From: Pseudomonadota bacterium
GTDB lineage: Bacteria; Pseudomonadota; Gammaproteobacteria; Burkholderiales; Burkholderiaceae_C
Reading direction: 5' to 3'
Length of the DNA stretch: 64,000 nucleotides
Assembly: GCA_963205115.1 (NCBI GenBank)
Contig: CAUJHV010000075.1
Location: 1 to 64,000 of the forward strand
Below, one piece after another: positions 50,169 to 59,501 of this stretch. The notes below the pieces were generated by a model. That model saw only the letters and a program-made list of their open reading frames with translations. It searched no databases and had not been told where the DNA came from. Each line of letters begins with the position of its first letter. Position 1 is the first letter of the stretch. Position numbers and translations under genes: made by a program.

Positions 50169-52939
50169 CGCACGACCTGCTCTTGACCGACTGGGCCGCG
50201 ATCGCGGCGGCCGACCCGGCGCAGACCGGCGGCAAGGCCGGCAACCTCGCGCGGCTGGCGCGCTACGGCTTACCGGTGCCGCCGGGGTTGTGCCTGCCGA
50301 CGGCCGTGCACGACGCGTGGCTGCAGGCCTCGGGCTTGCGGCCTGAATTGCTGCAGTTGTGCGAAGTGGGCGATGCCGCCACACCGGCGCAGTGGCAGGC
50401 GCTGCGCGCGCGGCTGGCGCAGGTGCCGGTGCCGCAGGCGCTGCGCGCGGCCTGGCAGGAGGCGGTGCGAGGGCCGGCCGCCTGGGCGGCGGGCGCGCCG
50501 CTGGCGGTGCGGTCGTCATCGCCGCAGGAGGATTCGGCCCAGGCTTCGTTTGCGGGCATCCACCACTCGGTGCTGAATGTGCGGGCGCACGAAGGTCACC
50601 TGCCGCGGGGCGCGGCGGAGGAACTGCACGCGCTCGCCGACTCGAACGACGGGCCGAGCAGGCAGGGCGATGACACCTTCTGGCAAGCCGTCGTCGCTGT
50701 CTGGTGCTCGCTGTGGACGCCGGCCGCGGCCGCCTACCGCACGCGCATGGGCCTGGCGCACGACCAGGCGCGCATGGCGGTGCTGGTGATGCCGCTGATC
50801 CCGGCGCAGGCCAGCGGCATCGGCTTCACGCACGAGCCGGCCACAGGTCGGCCGGACCGGCTGCTCATCCACGCCAACTGGGGCCTGGGCGAGAGCCTGG
50901 TGGGCGGCCACGCACGCGGCGACGAGATCGTGCTGGCCAGCAGCCCGCTGGACCACCGCGTGCAGTGGCTGTCCCAGCGCATCGGCGAAAAACAGCAGCG
51001 CAGCGTGCAGCAGGACAGCGGCGGCACGCGCCTGGACACACCCGACGCGGCGCGGCGCGCGCAGCCGGTGCTGACGCGCGAGCAGGCGGAGCAACTCGGC
51101 GGCCTGCTGCAGCGGGCGGCGCTGGCGCTGGACTGGGAGCGGCCGGCCTTCGACTGCGAATGGGCCTGGGACGGCACGCGTTTCTGGATCCTGCAGGCGC
51201 GCCCGATCACGGCGATGGCGCGCCACACCTACGCCGCGCTGCGTGAGCAGCCGGAGATCCTCAGCCGCGGCAACGTGCGCGAGATCTCGCCCTTTCCCCT
51301 GCAGCCCATCGACTGGAGCGCGACGCAAGCCGTGGCCTTTCCGATCAGTGACGCGGCCCCGCGCGCCGGCGGATTCCCGATGCCACCCGCGCTGCCGCGT
51401 CTGGCGCTGCGCCAGGGCTATCTGTACCTGAACATGTCGCTGATGCAGTGGGAGTCCTGGGCGGCCTACGCGATGGAACCGGCGGACTTCAACCGCATGA
51501 TCGGCGGGCACCATGGCGAGGTCCGCGCGCCCGCCGCGACCTGGCGTGACCAGCTGCGACGTGCCGCTGGTTTTGCGCGTTATCTCGCCTTCACGCCCGG
51601 GCTGCGGCGGCTGGGCCGGCGGCAGACCGGCGAGGTGCTGCGCTACTCGCGGGCGCAGGCGCAGAAGGCGCTGCCCGGCGACGACGCCGGCCTGGCGCGC
51701 CTGTGGCGCGAACGCACCGATTGGTACGGCCGGATGCAAGGTGTCATCTTCCTGCAGGGCTCGGCCGGGGCCAGCATGTGGATGCTGGTCCAGCTGATCG
51801 AGCGCTATCTGCCCGGCGAAGGCCACGCGCTGGCCAGCGCCATGCTCGCCGGCGGCGAGCCCAGCGTGACGGCGCAGCAAAGCCTGGATCTCGCGGACGT
51901 GGCGCGCGTGGCGCAGGCCGACCCGCTGGCGCGGGCCTGGCTCGAGCGCTTTGACCGGGCGAACGCCGAAGCGCCTGCAGCGGGCGCCGGCGGCGCCAGC
52001 GACGCCAGCAACTGGGAATCGCTGCCCGCGGACAACCCCTTCCGGCAGGCCTTCGCCGCTTTTCTGGACCGTTATGGCCACCGCGCGACCTACGAGACCT
52101 ATACGCGGCACCCACGCTGGCGCGAGACGCCTGAGTACCTGCTGCGGCAGCTCACCGGGCTGATGGCGCTGGACCTGCGCGCCGTGCGCGACGCTGCGCC
52201 CGCCCAGCAGGCGATGGTGCGTGCGCAGCGCGCGCTGCCGTGGTGGCAGGCCCTGCGCCTGAAACCGCTGGTGAACATGGCGCGGCAGGAATTCAGCGAC
52301 CGCGAACGCGCCCGCAGCGCCGTGATGAGCGCCATCGAACCCGCGCGCGGGCTGCTGCTGACGCTGGGCGAACGCTGGGTGGCGCGCGGCTGGCTCACGC
52401 GCGCCGACGACAGCTTCTTCCTCACCGCGCCGGAGTTGCTGGGCGCCCTGGACGGCGAGCGAGACGGCCCGGGCCTGCGCGCGCTGGCAGACGACCGCCG
52501 CGTGCGCTTCGACCTGCAGTGCCGGCGGGATGACGTGCCGGACGTGCTGCTGGAAGGCGCGCCAGGCATGGCGGCGCCGGCGGGCGCGGACGAGCCTGTG
52601 GCCGCGTCCGCCAGCCAGGCGGTGTTCCACGGCGTGTGCGTGGGCCGCGGCCAGGCCACGGGCGCGGCCTGCACGATGCAGTCGCCGCAGGAGGGTGCCA
52701 AGCTGCGCCCAGGCGACATCCTGGTCGTGCCCTCGACCGACCCGTCCTGGACGCCGCTGTTCCTGAAGGTGGGCGGGCTGGTGATGGAAACCGGCGGCTT
52801 CCTCTCGCACGGCGCGATCGTGGCACGCGAATTTGGCATCCCGGCCGTCGTGAACGTGCCCGGCATCATGCGCCGCGTGCGTGACGGCCAGCAGTTGCAG
52901 GTGGACGCGGCGAGCGCCACGGTGCGGGTGCTGGCCTGA
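50165..52939 (+). CDS. PEP synthase-like / rifampin phosphotransferase-like enzyme
   Basis: A 924-aa protein with the three-part plan of this superfamily. The N-terminal ATP-grasp domain has GGKAGNLARLARYGLPVPPG at residue 20, LAVRSSSPQEDSAQASFAGIHHSVLN near 115, and DCEWAWDGTRFWILQARPIT near 335. The middle region has no PEP-carboxylase-like core and varies in the family. At the C-terminus, the swivelling His domain has PSTDPSWTPLFLKVGGLVMETGGFLSHGAIVARE, with His as phosphate carrier. The size and middle domain fit rifampin-phosphotransferase-like proteins better than true PpsA (about 790 aa). The substrate is unknown. The TetR gene overlaps it. Confidence 0.8.
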   Translation: MTHDLLLTDWAAIAAADPAQTGGKAGNLARLARYGLPVPPGLCLPTAVHDAWLQASGLRPELLQLCEVGDAATPAQWQALRARLAQVPVPQALRAAWQEAVRGPAAWAAGAPLAVRSSSPQEDSAQASFAGIHHSVLNVRAHEGHLPRGAAEELHALADSNDGPSRQGDDTFWQAVVAVWCSLWTPAAAAYRTRMGLAHDQARMAVLVMPLIPAQASGIGFTHEPATGRPDRLLIHANWGLGESLVGGHARGDEIVLASSPLDHRVQWLSQRIGEKQQRSVQQDSGGTRLDTPDAARRAQPVLTREQAEQLGGLLQRAALALDWERPAFDCEWAWDGTRFWILQARPITAMARHTYAALREQPEILSRGNVREISPFPLQPIDWSATQAVAFPISDAAPRAGGFPMPPALPRLALRQGYLYLNMSLMQWESWAAYAMEPADFNRMIGGHHGEVRAPAATWRDQLRRAAGFARYLAFTPGLRRLGRRQTGEVLRYSRAQAQKALPGDDAGLARLWRERTDWYGRMQGVIFLQGSAGASMWMLVQLIERYLPGEGHALASAMLAGGEPSVTAQQSLDLADVARVAQADPLARAWLERFDRANAEAPAAGAGGASDASNWESLPADNPFRQAFAAFLDRYGHRATYETYTRHPRWRETPEYLLRQLTGLMALDLRAVRDAAPAQQAMVRAQRALPWWQALRLKPLVNMARQEFSDRERARSAVMSAIEPARGLLLTLGERWVARGWLTRADDSFFLTAPELLGALDGERDGPGLRALADDRRVRFDLQCRRDDVPDVLLEGAPGMAAPAGADEPVAASASQAVFHGVCVGRGQATGAACTMQSPQEGAKLRPGDILVVPSTDPSWTPLFLKVGGLVMETGGFLSHGAIVAREFGIPAVVNVPGIMRRVRDGQQLQVDAASATVRVLA

Positions 52940-52969
52940 GCCTGCGCCAGTCGCTGGTACGCTGCGGGC

Positions 52970-54082
52970 ATGTGCAGCATACCGACCCGGCCAGCGGACC
53001 TGTCACGTCGTACCGCTGTGGCGGCAAACGGGCGGCGAAACTCTCTGGCCGAGGCCAGCCAGGGCCGGTGGGCAAGGCTGGCCAGCACCGCGACGGCCCT
53101 CTCGCTGGTGGCCTGTGCGACGGATGCGCCCGCACCCGGGTCCGCCCACGCGCCGTTGGGTTCGGCTCCTGCTTTGTCGTCGGCCGCAGCTGTCTCCGCG
53201 CCGGGCGCGAGCGCCCCGGTGGCGGCTCTTGTCGATATCGACGCGCTGTGGGACTTCAGCTCGCCGGCGCGCAGCGAAGCGCGCTTTCGTGACGCGCAAG
53301 CGCGGGCATCGCCGATCGGCCGGCTGCTGCTGGAGACGCAGATCGCGCGCACCCATGGCCTGCGCCGGGATTTCGCGCGGGCGCGACAGCTCCTGCAAGC
53401 CCAGGCGCCGCAGGTCGCGGCCGCCACGGCATCGCTGGACGGCGCTGCTTCCCAGCCAGGTGACGCGCGGATCGAACTGCGCGTTCGGCAGGCGCTGGAA
53501 CTCGGCCGCACGCATGCCTCTGCCGCCCACCGCGATCAGGAGATCAGCGACGCCGATCGCGAGACCGCGCGACGCCTGTTCCTGGACGCGGCGCAGCAGG
53601 CCGCGGCAGCCCGTCTGGATGCGCTGGCCATCGACGCGCTGCACATGATGGTCTTCGTCGATACGGCCCCGGCGCAGCAGATCGTCTGGAACCGCCGCGC
53701 GCTGGACATGGCGCTGCGTTCGGACCAGCCGCGGGGCCGCCGCTGGGAAGGCTCGCTGCAGAACAACCTGGGATGGGCCTTGCAGGAGCAGGGCGACCTG
53801 GACGGTGCGATGCAGGCCTATCGGGCATCGCGTGCCGCCTATGCGCGCGACGGCCGCACGCGGCCCGTGCGCTTTGCCGACTGGATGATTGCGCGTGTGC
53901 TGCGGCTTCAGGGCCGGCTGCGCGATGCACTGGCGATGCAGCTCGAACTCGAGCGCGCCTGGGACGCTGACGGCGCGCCCGACCCGGAGGTGTTCGAAGA
54001 GCTCGAACTGCTCCATCGCGCGCTGGGCGATGAGTCGCAGGCGCAACGGGCGGCTGCGCGGCGCAAGGCGCTGCCGTCGTGA
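52970..54082 (+). CDS. TPR-repeat lipoprotein-like protein
   Basis: A 370-aa protein with a possible lipobox in ALSLVACATD (Cys near residue 49), unusually far from the start, so a shorter start or a lipoprotein export path is uncertain. After a Pro/Ala-rich linker come helical repeats: LLLETQIARTHGLRRDFARARQLLQAQ, AAARLDALAIDALHMMVFVD, WEGSLQNNLGWALQEQGDLDGAMQAYRASRAAYARDG. The last is a clear TPR. TPR lipoproteins serve as scaffolds; function is unknown. Confidence 0.62.
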   Translation: MCSIPTRPADLSRRTAVAANGRRNSLAEASQGRWARLASTATALSLVACATDAPAPGSAHAPLGSAPALSSAAAVSAPGASAPVAALVDIDALWDFSSPARSEARFRDAQARASPIGRLLLETQIARTHGLRRDFARARQLLQAQAPQVAAATASLDGAASQPGDARIELRVRQALELGRTHASAAHRDQEISDADRETARRLFLDAAQQAAAARLDALAIDALHMMVFVDTAPAQQIVWNRRALDMALRSDQPRGRRWEGSLQNNLGWALQEQGDLDGAMQAYRASRAAYARDGRTRPVRFADWMIARVLRLQGRLRDALAMQLELERAWDADGAPDPEVFEELELLHRALGDESQAQRAAARRKALPS

Positions 54083-54098
54083 TGCGCGCCGGGCGGGC

Positions 54099-54782
54099 TC
54101 AGCGTGTGGCCGGCCGGTGCTCCGCCAGCGCGGCAAAGACGCCCAGCAACACGTAGACGGCCGCTGACGCACGCCGGCCCCAGACCTGCAGTCGAGGCCC
54201 GCGCGAGAGCCACGGACGAAGCCACGCCGCACCCAGCGCATAGGCTGTGTCGGTGACCGCGGCAATGGCCACGAACGTGGCGCCCAGGCCGAGGGTCTGG
54301 ACCAGAACCGAAGCGCCGGGCTGCACGAATGGCGGCAGGAAGGCGGCGAAGAACAGCGTGGTCTTGGGATTGAGCAAGGCCACCCAGAAGGCCTCGCGGA
54401 AGCTGCCGGGCGCCGCGCGCGGGCTGTCGGCCGTGGCCGTCGCTTCGTTGCCCGCAGGTCCGCGTCCGTCTACGCAGGCGTCCGGCTGAGCCGACGACTC
54501 GACCGTGGCCGCCGGCGCGCGCCAGGCGCGCAGGCCCAGGTACAGCAAATAGGCCGCGCCAGCCCACTTCAGCACCGTGAAGGCCAGCGCCGAACTGGCC
54601 AGCACGGCGGCCAGGCCCAGCGCCGCAGCCACTGCATTCGCGAAGTTGCCCAATGCCACGCCGGCCACCGACAACAGCGCCGCACGCCGTCCTGCAGCCA
54701 GCGCGCGGGCGACGATGAACAGCACGCCGGGGCCCGGCGTGACGGCCAGGGCCAGGCTGGCCAGCAGGAAGAGGGGGGACAT
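54099..54782 (-). CDS. LysE/RhtB-family exporter
   Basis: A 227-aa inner-membrane protein with about six spans. The start MSPLFLLASLALAVTPGPGVLFIVARALAAGRRAALLSVAGVALGN holds the LysE signature (TPGP, GRR..L....GVALG). Further on are WVALLNPKTTLFFAAFLPPFV and AAVYVLLGVFAALAEH. It exports amino acids or derivatives; specificity is unknown. There is an unusually long Ser/Ala-rich loop near residue 105-130. It is convergent with the TPR gene (stop 54082), with a 16-bp gap. Confidence 0.88.
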   Translation of the reverse strand: MSPLFLLASLALAVTPGPGVLFIVARALAAGRRAALLSVAGVALGNFANAVAAALGLAAVLASSALAFTVLKWAGAAYLLYLGLRAWRAPAATVESSAQPDACVDGRGPAGNEATATADSPRAAPGSFREAFWVALLNPKTTLFFAAFLPPFVQPGASVLVQTLGLGATFVAIAAVTDTAYALGAAWLRPWLSRGPRLQVWGRRASAAVYVLLGVFAALAEHRPATR

Positions 54783-54947
54783 GTGTGCCGATCCGGCGCG
54801 GCGCGCGCATGCGCATGGCGCTCGCAAGGTCATATTGTCCCGCCATGCGGTCCTGGCCTGGTTTCCCGGCTTGCCTGGGTCGCCGATCTCCGGGCTCGGG
54901 CCATGGCGTCAGTGGGCTGAAGGGCTGCGACGAGTAAGCTTGCACCC

Positions 54948-55316
54948 ATGAAACGTCATTCCCGCTCGTCCGGCTCTTCTTCCTTGTTGATGCGGCAATC
55001 CGCCGAACTGGCCGTGGCAGCACCATCCGTGGTGGCCCATCGGCTCACGCAGATGGCCCGCGCCGGGATGCGCCCCGGGCCGGCCGATCACGCCGAGATG
55101 CAGCGCATGACCACCGAAAAGCTCATGGCCTTCCAGCAGGGCTGGATGGCCATGTGGATCGAGGCCATGCGCTGGCCCTGGACGATCATGAGCGGTGGCA
55201 TGGGCGGCTTGGGCAGCATGACGCCCTGGGTGCGCATGGCATCGGCGGGGTTGACGCCGGTGCACCGCACGGCCACGGCCAATGCGCGCCGGCTGGGTCG
55301 CCGTCAAGGCCGCTGA
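54948..55316 (+). CDS. Small helical protein, phasin-like
   Basis: A 122-aa protein rich in Ala, Met and Arg with one long amphipathic helix (SAELAVAAPSVVAHRLTQMARAGM, AEMQRMTTEKLMAFQQGWMAMWIEAMRW). The pattern resembles phasins and polyhydroxyalkanoate-granule proteins of betaproteobacteria, but a weak match cannot be excluded. No signal peptide. It is a single gene on the plus strand between two minus-strand blocks. Confidence 0.6.
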   Translation: MKRHSRSSGSSSLLMRQSAELAVAAPSVVAHRLTQMARAGMRPGPADHAEMQRMTTEKLMAFQQGWMAMWIEAMRWPWTIMSGGMGGLGSMTPWVRMASAGLTPVHRTATANARRLGRRQGR

Positions 55317-55333
55317 GACACGCAGTTGCGACG

Positions 55334-55795
55334 TTAGCTGTCGGCGCCTGCCTCGCGCAGCGCCGCGTCACCCGCGGCCGCGTCGTCCTTGGTCATCAGA
55401 AATTTGACGATCCCGTGCGGGAAGACGTCCAGCGCGTGCGCCTGGCGATACCCGTGTCGGGCGTAGAAAGCCGGCGCCTGGAAGCTGAAGGTTTCCAGGT
55501 AGAAGCGGCGGCAGCCCTGGCTGCGTGCGTGCGCCTCGAAGGCCCGCAGCAGTTGCGAGCCGAGCCCCTGGCCGCGCCTGGCGGGCTCCACCCAGAGTTG
55601 CTGCAGTTCGCAGCACGTGCCCCAGCGCCGGCCGATGGCGCCGCCGAGCAGTGCGCCGTCGTCGCCATGCGCCACGCACGACAGCGGCCGCACCTCGTGC
55701 AGCGGCGCGGCGCGGTCGTTGGCGTCGCCCAGGCCGTCGTCGATGAGCCGCGCATCGGCGGCGGGCAGTTCGTCGTGTGTCGTGATGATCGCCAT
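55334..55795 (-). CDS. GNAT-family acetyltransferase
   Basis: A 153-aa N-acetyltransferase. The start MAIITTHDELPAADARLIDDGLGD is typical; WVEPARRGQGLGSQLLRAFEAHARSQGCRRFYLET carries the acetyl-CoA motif (R-G-Q-G-L-G). It ends FYARHGYRQAHALDVFPHGIVKFLM. The substrate is unknown. ATG 55795 is 10 codons inside the longest frame, which has no protein-like extra residues. The EamA gene lies 7 bp upstream, possibly co-transcribed. Confidence 0.88.
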   Translation of the reverse strand: MAIITTHDELPAADARLIDDGLGDANDRAAPLHEVRPLSCVAHGDDGALLGGAIGRRWGTCCELQQLWVEPARRGQGLGSQLLRAFEAHARSQGCRRFYLETFSFQAPAFYARHGYRQAHALDVFPHGIVKFLMTKDDAAAGDAALREAGADS

Positions 55796-55802
55796 GCGCG
55801 AA

Positions 55803-56726
55803 TCATCCATTCTTCTCGGTGCCACCGGACAGCGCCGATGCGGCGGGTGCCGCCGCCGGTCGCGTCGCCCACCACACGCTGCCCACGCACAGCGCGATGC
55901 CGCCCAGCGACAGCCACTGCGGCTTCCAGCCTTCGAACAGGGCCGACAGCGCCAGTGCGATCACCGGCGTGAGCACGCTGGTCAGCGCGGCGCGTCCGGG
56001 GCCTTCGCGTTCGGCCAGGCGGAAATAGGTGAGGAAGGCGATGACCGAGCCGAACGCCGCCAGGTACAGCAGCGAGGTCCACCAGACCACCGAGTGGCCC
56101 GGAGCCAGGCTCTGCCCGCTGGCCAGTGCCACGAGCACCAGGAAGGCCGAGGCCGCGCCCATGCACCAGGCCAGCAAGGGCACCAATCCCACGCCGCGTG
56201 CGGTGAGCTTGAGTGTCATCACATTGCCCGCGCAGGCGCCGGCCACCGCCAGCAAGCCCATCGCCAGGCCGAAGCCTGCCTGGGGCCGCGCGCGGGTGCT
56301 GACCACTTCCGGCCAGAAGATCATCGCCACGCCGGCCACGCCCAGCAGCGCGCACAGGCCGAAGCGCAGCGTGAACGGCCGCTGGAAGAACACGCGGCCG
56401 GTGACGGCATTGACGAAGACCATCAAGGTGAACAGGACGGCCTCCAGCCCGCTGGGGATGTGCCGTTCCGATTCGTAGATGGCGGCGTAGTTGACGCCGT
56501 ATTGCAGCGCGCCGGTGAACAGCACCCAGCCCAGCGTGCCGGGCGGCAGCCGCAGGCTCTGGCCGCGCCAGCGCGCGTAGGCCACCAGCATCGACGCGGC
56601 CAGTGCGAAGCGCCAGGCCACACCGCCCAGCGGCGTGCTCTCGGCGAGCTGGTAGAGGATGACGTGCCAGGTGGACGCCCAGATGAGCGTGGGCGTCCAG
56701 AAGAGCCAGCGGGTGGAGATCGACAT
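55803..56726 (-). CDS. EamA-family (drug/metabolite) transporter
   Basis: A 307-aa inner-membrane protein with ten predicted spans in two EamA repeats. The first starts MSISTRWLFWTPTLIWASTWHVILYQL and holds GLEAVLFTLMVFVNAVTGRVFFQRPF; the second includes VAGACAGNVMTLKLTARGVGLVP and GRAALTSVLTPVIALALSALFEGW. It exports metabolites. The GNAT gene follows after a few bases. Specificity is unknown. Confidence 0.88.
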   Translation of the reverse strand: MSISTRWLFWTPTLIWASTWHVILYQLAESTPLGGVAWRFALAASMLVAYARWRGQSLRLPPGTLGWVLFTGALQYGVNYAAIYESERHIPSGLEAVLFTLMVFVNAVTGRVFFQRPFTLRFGLCALLGVAGVAMIFWPEVVSTRARPQAGFGLAMGLLAVAGACAGNVMTLKLTARGVGLVPLLAWCMGAASAFLVLVALASGQSLAPGHSVVWWTSLLYLAAFGSVIAFLTYFRLAEREGPGRAALTSVLTPVIALALSALFEGWKPQWLSLGGIALCVGSVWWATRPAAAPAASALSGGTEKNG

Positions 56727-56788
56727 GGGGCGGCGCAGTATCGCCGTCCCGGTTCAGGCCGCTGCCTGGCGAGGTTTCAGGCGGGGTC

Positions 56789-57604
56789 TCAGGCCGCGCC
56801 CAGCACGTGGTGCACCGCGTGCGGCATCGGCGCGGGCCAGCCGGCTTCGCGGCAGGTGCGCACGATGGTCTCGTTGGTGTCGAAGTACACCTGCCAGTAG
56901 TGGTCGGTGTGGCAGTAGGGGCGCACCGAGATCACCGGGCCGTTGAGGTTGATGTCCAGCAGGTTGACCTCGGGCGGCATCTCGGTGCTGATGTTCGGGA
57001 TCTTCGCCACAGCCGCGCGCAGCTTCTCGATCGCCTCGATCGGATCGACCGAGCCCGCCAGCTGCGCCACGCGTTCGACGCGGCGCTCCGGCAGCACGGA
57101 GAAGTTCTGGATCGTGTCGCCGAAGATCTTGCCGTTGCCCACGATGGTCATCACGTTGTCCGGCGTGACCATGGTCGTGCCGAAGAGGCCCAGCTCGCGC
57201 ACCGTGCCGGTGACGCCGCCGACGGTGACGAAATCACCGACCTTGAAGGGCCGCAGCACGAGCATGAAGGCGCCGGCGGCGAAGTTGCCCAGCAGGCCGC
57301 TCCACGCCGCGCCGATGGCCACGCCCGCGCCCGCCAGCATCGCGGCGAACGACGTGGTCTGGATGCCGAAGTAGCCCAGGATGCCCAGGACCAGCGCGAT
57401 ATTCAGCGCGATGGTGATGATGCTGCCCAGGTACTTGGTCAGCGTCGGGTCCACGTGGTTGCGGTTCATGCCGCGCTGGACGAGGCCGATCACCCAGCCG
57501 ATCAGCCATCGGCCGACCACCCAGAACACGATGGCCGCCAGGACCTTGATGCCCAGTTCGGTGGCGGTGGTGCTCAGAAACTTCTCGATCGAATTTACGT
57601 CCAT
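56789..57604 (-). CDS. mscS: MscS-type mechanosensitive channel
   Basis: A 271-aa small-conductance channel with three N-terminal spans. The pore-lining TM3 is FAAMLAGAGVAIGAAWSGLLGNFAAGAFMLV, and the beta domain follows: KVGDFVTVGGVTGTVRELGLFGTTM, VTPDNVMTIVGNGKIFGDTIQN. Length and Gly/Ala packing fit E. coli MscS. It opens on osmotic downshift to relieve turgor. A monocistronic minus-strand gene. Confidence 0.92.
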   Translation of the reverse strand: MDVNSIEKFLSTTATELGIKVLAAIVFWVVGRWLIGWVIGLVQRGMNRNHVDPTLTKYLGSIITIALNIALVLGILGYFGIQTTSFAAMLAGAGVAIGAAWSGLLGNFAAGAFMLVLRPFKVGDFVTVGGVTGTVRELGLFGTTMVTPDNVMTIVGNGKIFGDTIQNFSVLPERRVERVAQLAGSVDPIEAIEKLRAAVAKIPNISTEMPPEVNLLDINLNGPVISVRPYCHTDHYWQVYFDTNETIVRTCREAGWPAPMPHAVHHVLGAA

Positions 57605-57786
57605 GCGGACCTCCTCTTGTTGTGAAACGAGCGACGCGCAGTGTGCGCGCGGATCGTGACAGTTCTGACGGTTTCGGGAACGCGTTCAGGCAATACGTCA
57701 CGAAATTCGAGGCGCCTGCCGGCCGCTCGTGCGGCGCGATCGCACCGCAAGAGACCGGTTTTGTCAGCGGCGGCAGACCGCGCCGC

Positions 57787-58332
57787 TCAGAGGATCTCGG
57801 CCGTGTCGACCTCAGCCGTGCGGCCCACGGGCCGCGCCGGAATGCCCACGACCGTCTGGCCGGGCAGCACGTCGCGCACGACCACCGCATTGGCGCCGAT
57901 CGTGGCGCGGTCGCCGATGACGATGCCGCCCAGCAACTTGGCGCCGGCACCGATGTTCACGTGGCTGCCGATCTGCGGCGCGTCGAAGGGCTTGTCCAGC
58001 GAGCGGTTGCCGATGGTCACGCCCTGGCGCACGATGGTGTGGTCGCCGATCTGCGCACTGCCGTGCACGACGATGCCGTGCTGGTGCTCGAAGATCACGT
58101 GCTGGCCGATGCGTGCCGACGACGGCACTTCGATGCCGTAGACGTTGCGCGCGTGGCGGTAGAGGAAGCGATGAATCACGCGCAGCGGTGCGCGCACCAG
58201 GCGCGAGGGCCGTGCGTCCACCCAGGTGCCGAAACGGTACGCGGCCAGCGCGCGGAAGCCCGGCCGTGTCCAGTCACGCTCGTGGGCGACCCAGTCAGAC
58301 CGGATGCTTTGCAGCAGGTCCTGCCATCTCAT
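57787..58332 (-). CDS. Serine acetyltransferase-like hexapeptide transferase
   Basis: A 181-aa acyltransferase. ATG 58332 begins MRWQDLLQSIRSDWVAHERDWT, and the left-handed beta-helix follows: VPSSARIGQHVIFEHQHGIVVHGSAQIGDHTIVRQGVTIGN and IGSHVNIGAGAKLLGGIVIGDRATIGANAVVVRDVLPG. The catalytic His (FEHQHG or HGIV region) and ETLK-like spacing suit serine or sugar O-acetyltransferases. Its place after a glycosyltransferase suggests a role in glycan modification more than cysteine synthesis. Start region overlaps the end of the glycosyltransferase gene by 38 bp. Confidence 0.82.
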   Translation of the reverse strand: MRWQDLLQSIRSDWVAHERDWTRPGFRALAAYRFGTWVDARPSRLVRAPLRVIHRFLYRHARNVYGIEVPSSARIGQHVIFEHQHGIVVHGSAQIGDHTIVRQGVTIGNRSLDKPFDAPQIGSHVNIGAGAKLLGGIVIGDRATIGANAVVVRDVLPGQTVVGIPARPVGRTAEVDTAEIL

Positions 58333-59296
58333 GTGTGAGGCTGAATCCTTGGAAGAGGCAGGAATGGCGCAGGAAATCGCGCAGGAAGCGCGGCGGCTCC
58401 TTGTCGACTTCCGGGGCGCGCGTGAGTGTCTTGCGGGCCAGCCAGGTGCTGTAGCCGGCGACGAACAGCAGGTCGCAGGCCAGGGCCTGCAGCTTGCCAA
58501 AATTCTTCAGGAAGAAGCGCCGGCGCGACTCGAACCAGTAGGCCGGCCGGCGCGGTGCGGCCTTGCGCAGGTTGGAGATGCCGGTGGAGGCGCCGACCTC
58601 GTGGAAGATGCGGCTGGCCGGCACGTGCCAGGTGCGCAGGCCGCGGCGCTGCGCCTGCACGAAGTAATCGACCTCCTCGTAGTAGAGGAAGTAGACCTCG
58701 TCCATCGGCCCCAGTGTGCGCAGCGCCTGGCGCGTCATCATCACCGAGGCGCCAGCCAGCCAGTCGCAGGGGAAGGGCTCGTCGCGCAGCGGCAGCGGCA
58801 CCAGGCGGTCGGCCAGCAGGCGGTCCAGCGCGCCCAGGCGTGCACCCCCGCTGAGCTCGCCCCAGGCGTTGGGGAAGCGGAAGGCCGCCACCTGCGGCGT
58901 GCCGTCGCGGTCTTCCAGGCGGCTGCCGACGATGTCCGCACGGCCGCTGACCAGGAAGTCCACCAGCGCGTCGACCGCGCCGGGACCGACTTCGGTGTCG
59001 GGGTTCAGCAGCCAGATGTAGTCGGCCGGCACCTCGCCGGCGAGGATGGGATTGAGCGCGAGGTTGTTGCCCGCGGCATAACCGGCATTGCGCGGCGAGG
59101 CGATCACGCGCACCGGTTCGATCCGCTGATCGGCCAGGAACTGCCCGATGCGCTCCACCGAGCCATCGCCGGAACAGTTGTCGACCACGCTCATGCGCCA
59201 GCTGTGCGCGCAGCGCTGCTGCAGCAGGCTCTGGATCAGCCGGCAGACGTGGTCCGGTGTCCGGTAATTGACGGTGACGATGTGGATATGGGCCAT
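58295..59296 (-). CDS. Family 2 glycosyltransferase
   Basis: A 333-aa GT2 with the fold start MAHIHIVTVNYRTPDHVCRLIQSLLQQ, then VDNCSGDGSVERI and NAGYAAGNNLAL, and the DXD-like LLNPDTEVGPGAVD. CDWLAGASVMMTRQALRTLGPMDEVYFLYYEEVDYFVQAQRRG is the acceptor segment of rhamnosyl-type transferases. ATG 59296 is taken inside the longer frame. It likely adds a sugar to a cell-surface glycan; a 38-bp overlap with the acetyltransferase gene suggests they work on the same product. Confidence 0.88.
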   Translation of the reverse strand: MAHIHIVTVNYRTPDHVCRLIQSLLQQRCAHSWRMSVVDNCSGDGSVERIGQFLADQRIEPVRVIASPRNAGYAAGNNLALNPILAGEVPADYIWLLNPDTEVGPGAVDALVDFLVSGRADIVGSRLEDRDGTPQVAAFRFPNAWGELSGGARLGALDRLLADRLVPLPLRDEPFPCDWLAGASVMMTRQALRTLGPMDEVYFLYYEEVDYFVQAQRRGLRTWHVPASRIFHEVGASTGISNLRKAAPRRPAYWFESRRRFFLKNFGKLQALACDLLFVAGYSTWLARKTLTRAPEVDKEPPRFLRDFLRHSCLFQGFSLTHEMAGPAAKHPV

Positions 59297-59501
59297 GGGG
59301 CAGGGCGGCTGCAAGAGCGGCCGCAGGCACGCGGGTGCCATGCAAAATCGCCCGGCAGTATCGCCCAGCCTGGGGAGAACCCTCGATCCTCGGATAAGGG
59401 GGCGCGGCGTTCAGGCGCCGCACCGCAGCTGCCCGACGCGCACCGCCGAAGGCCCGTCAGCCCGCGCGCGCTGAAAGGGCTTCGACCCGGTGACGCGGCC
59501 T

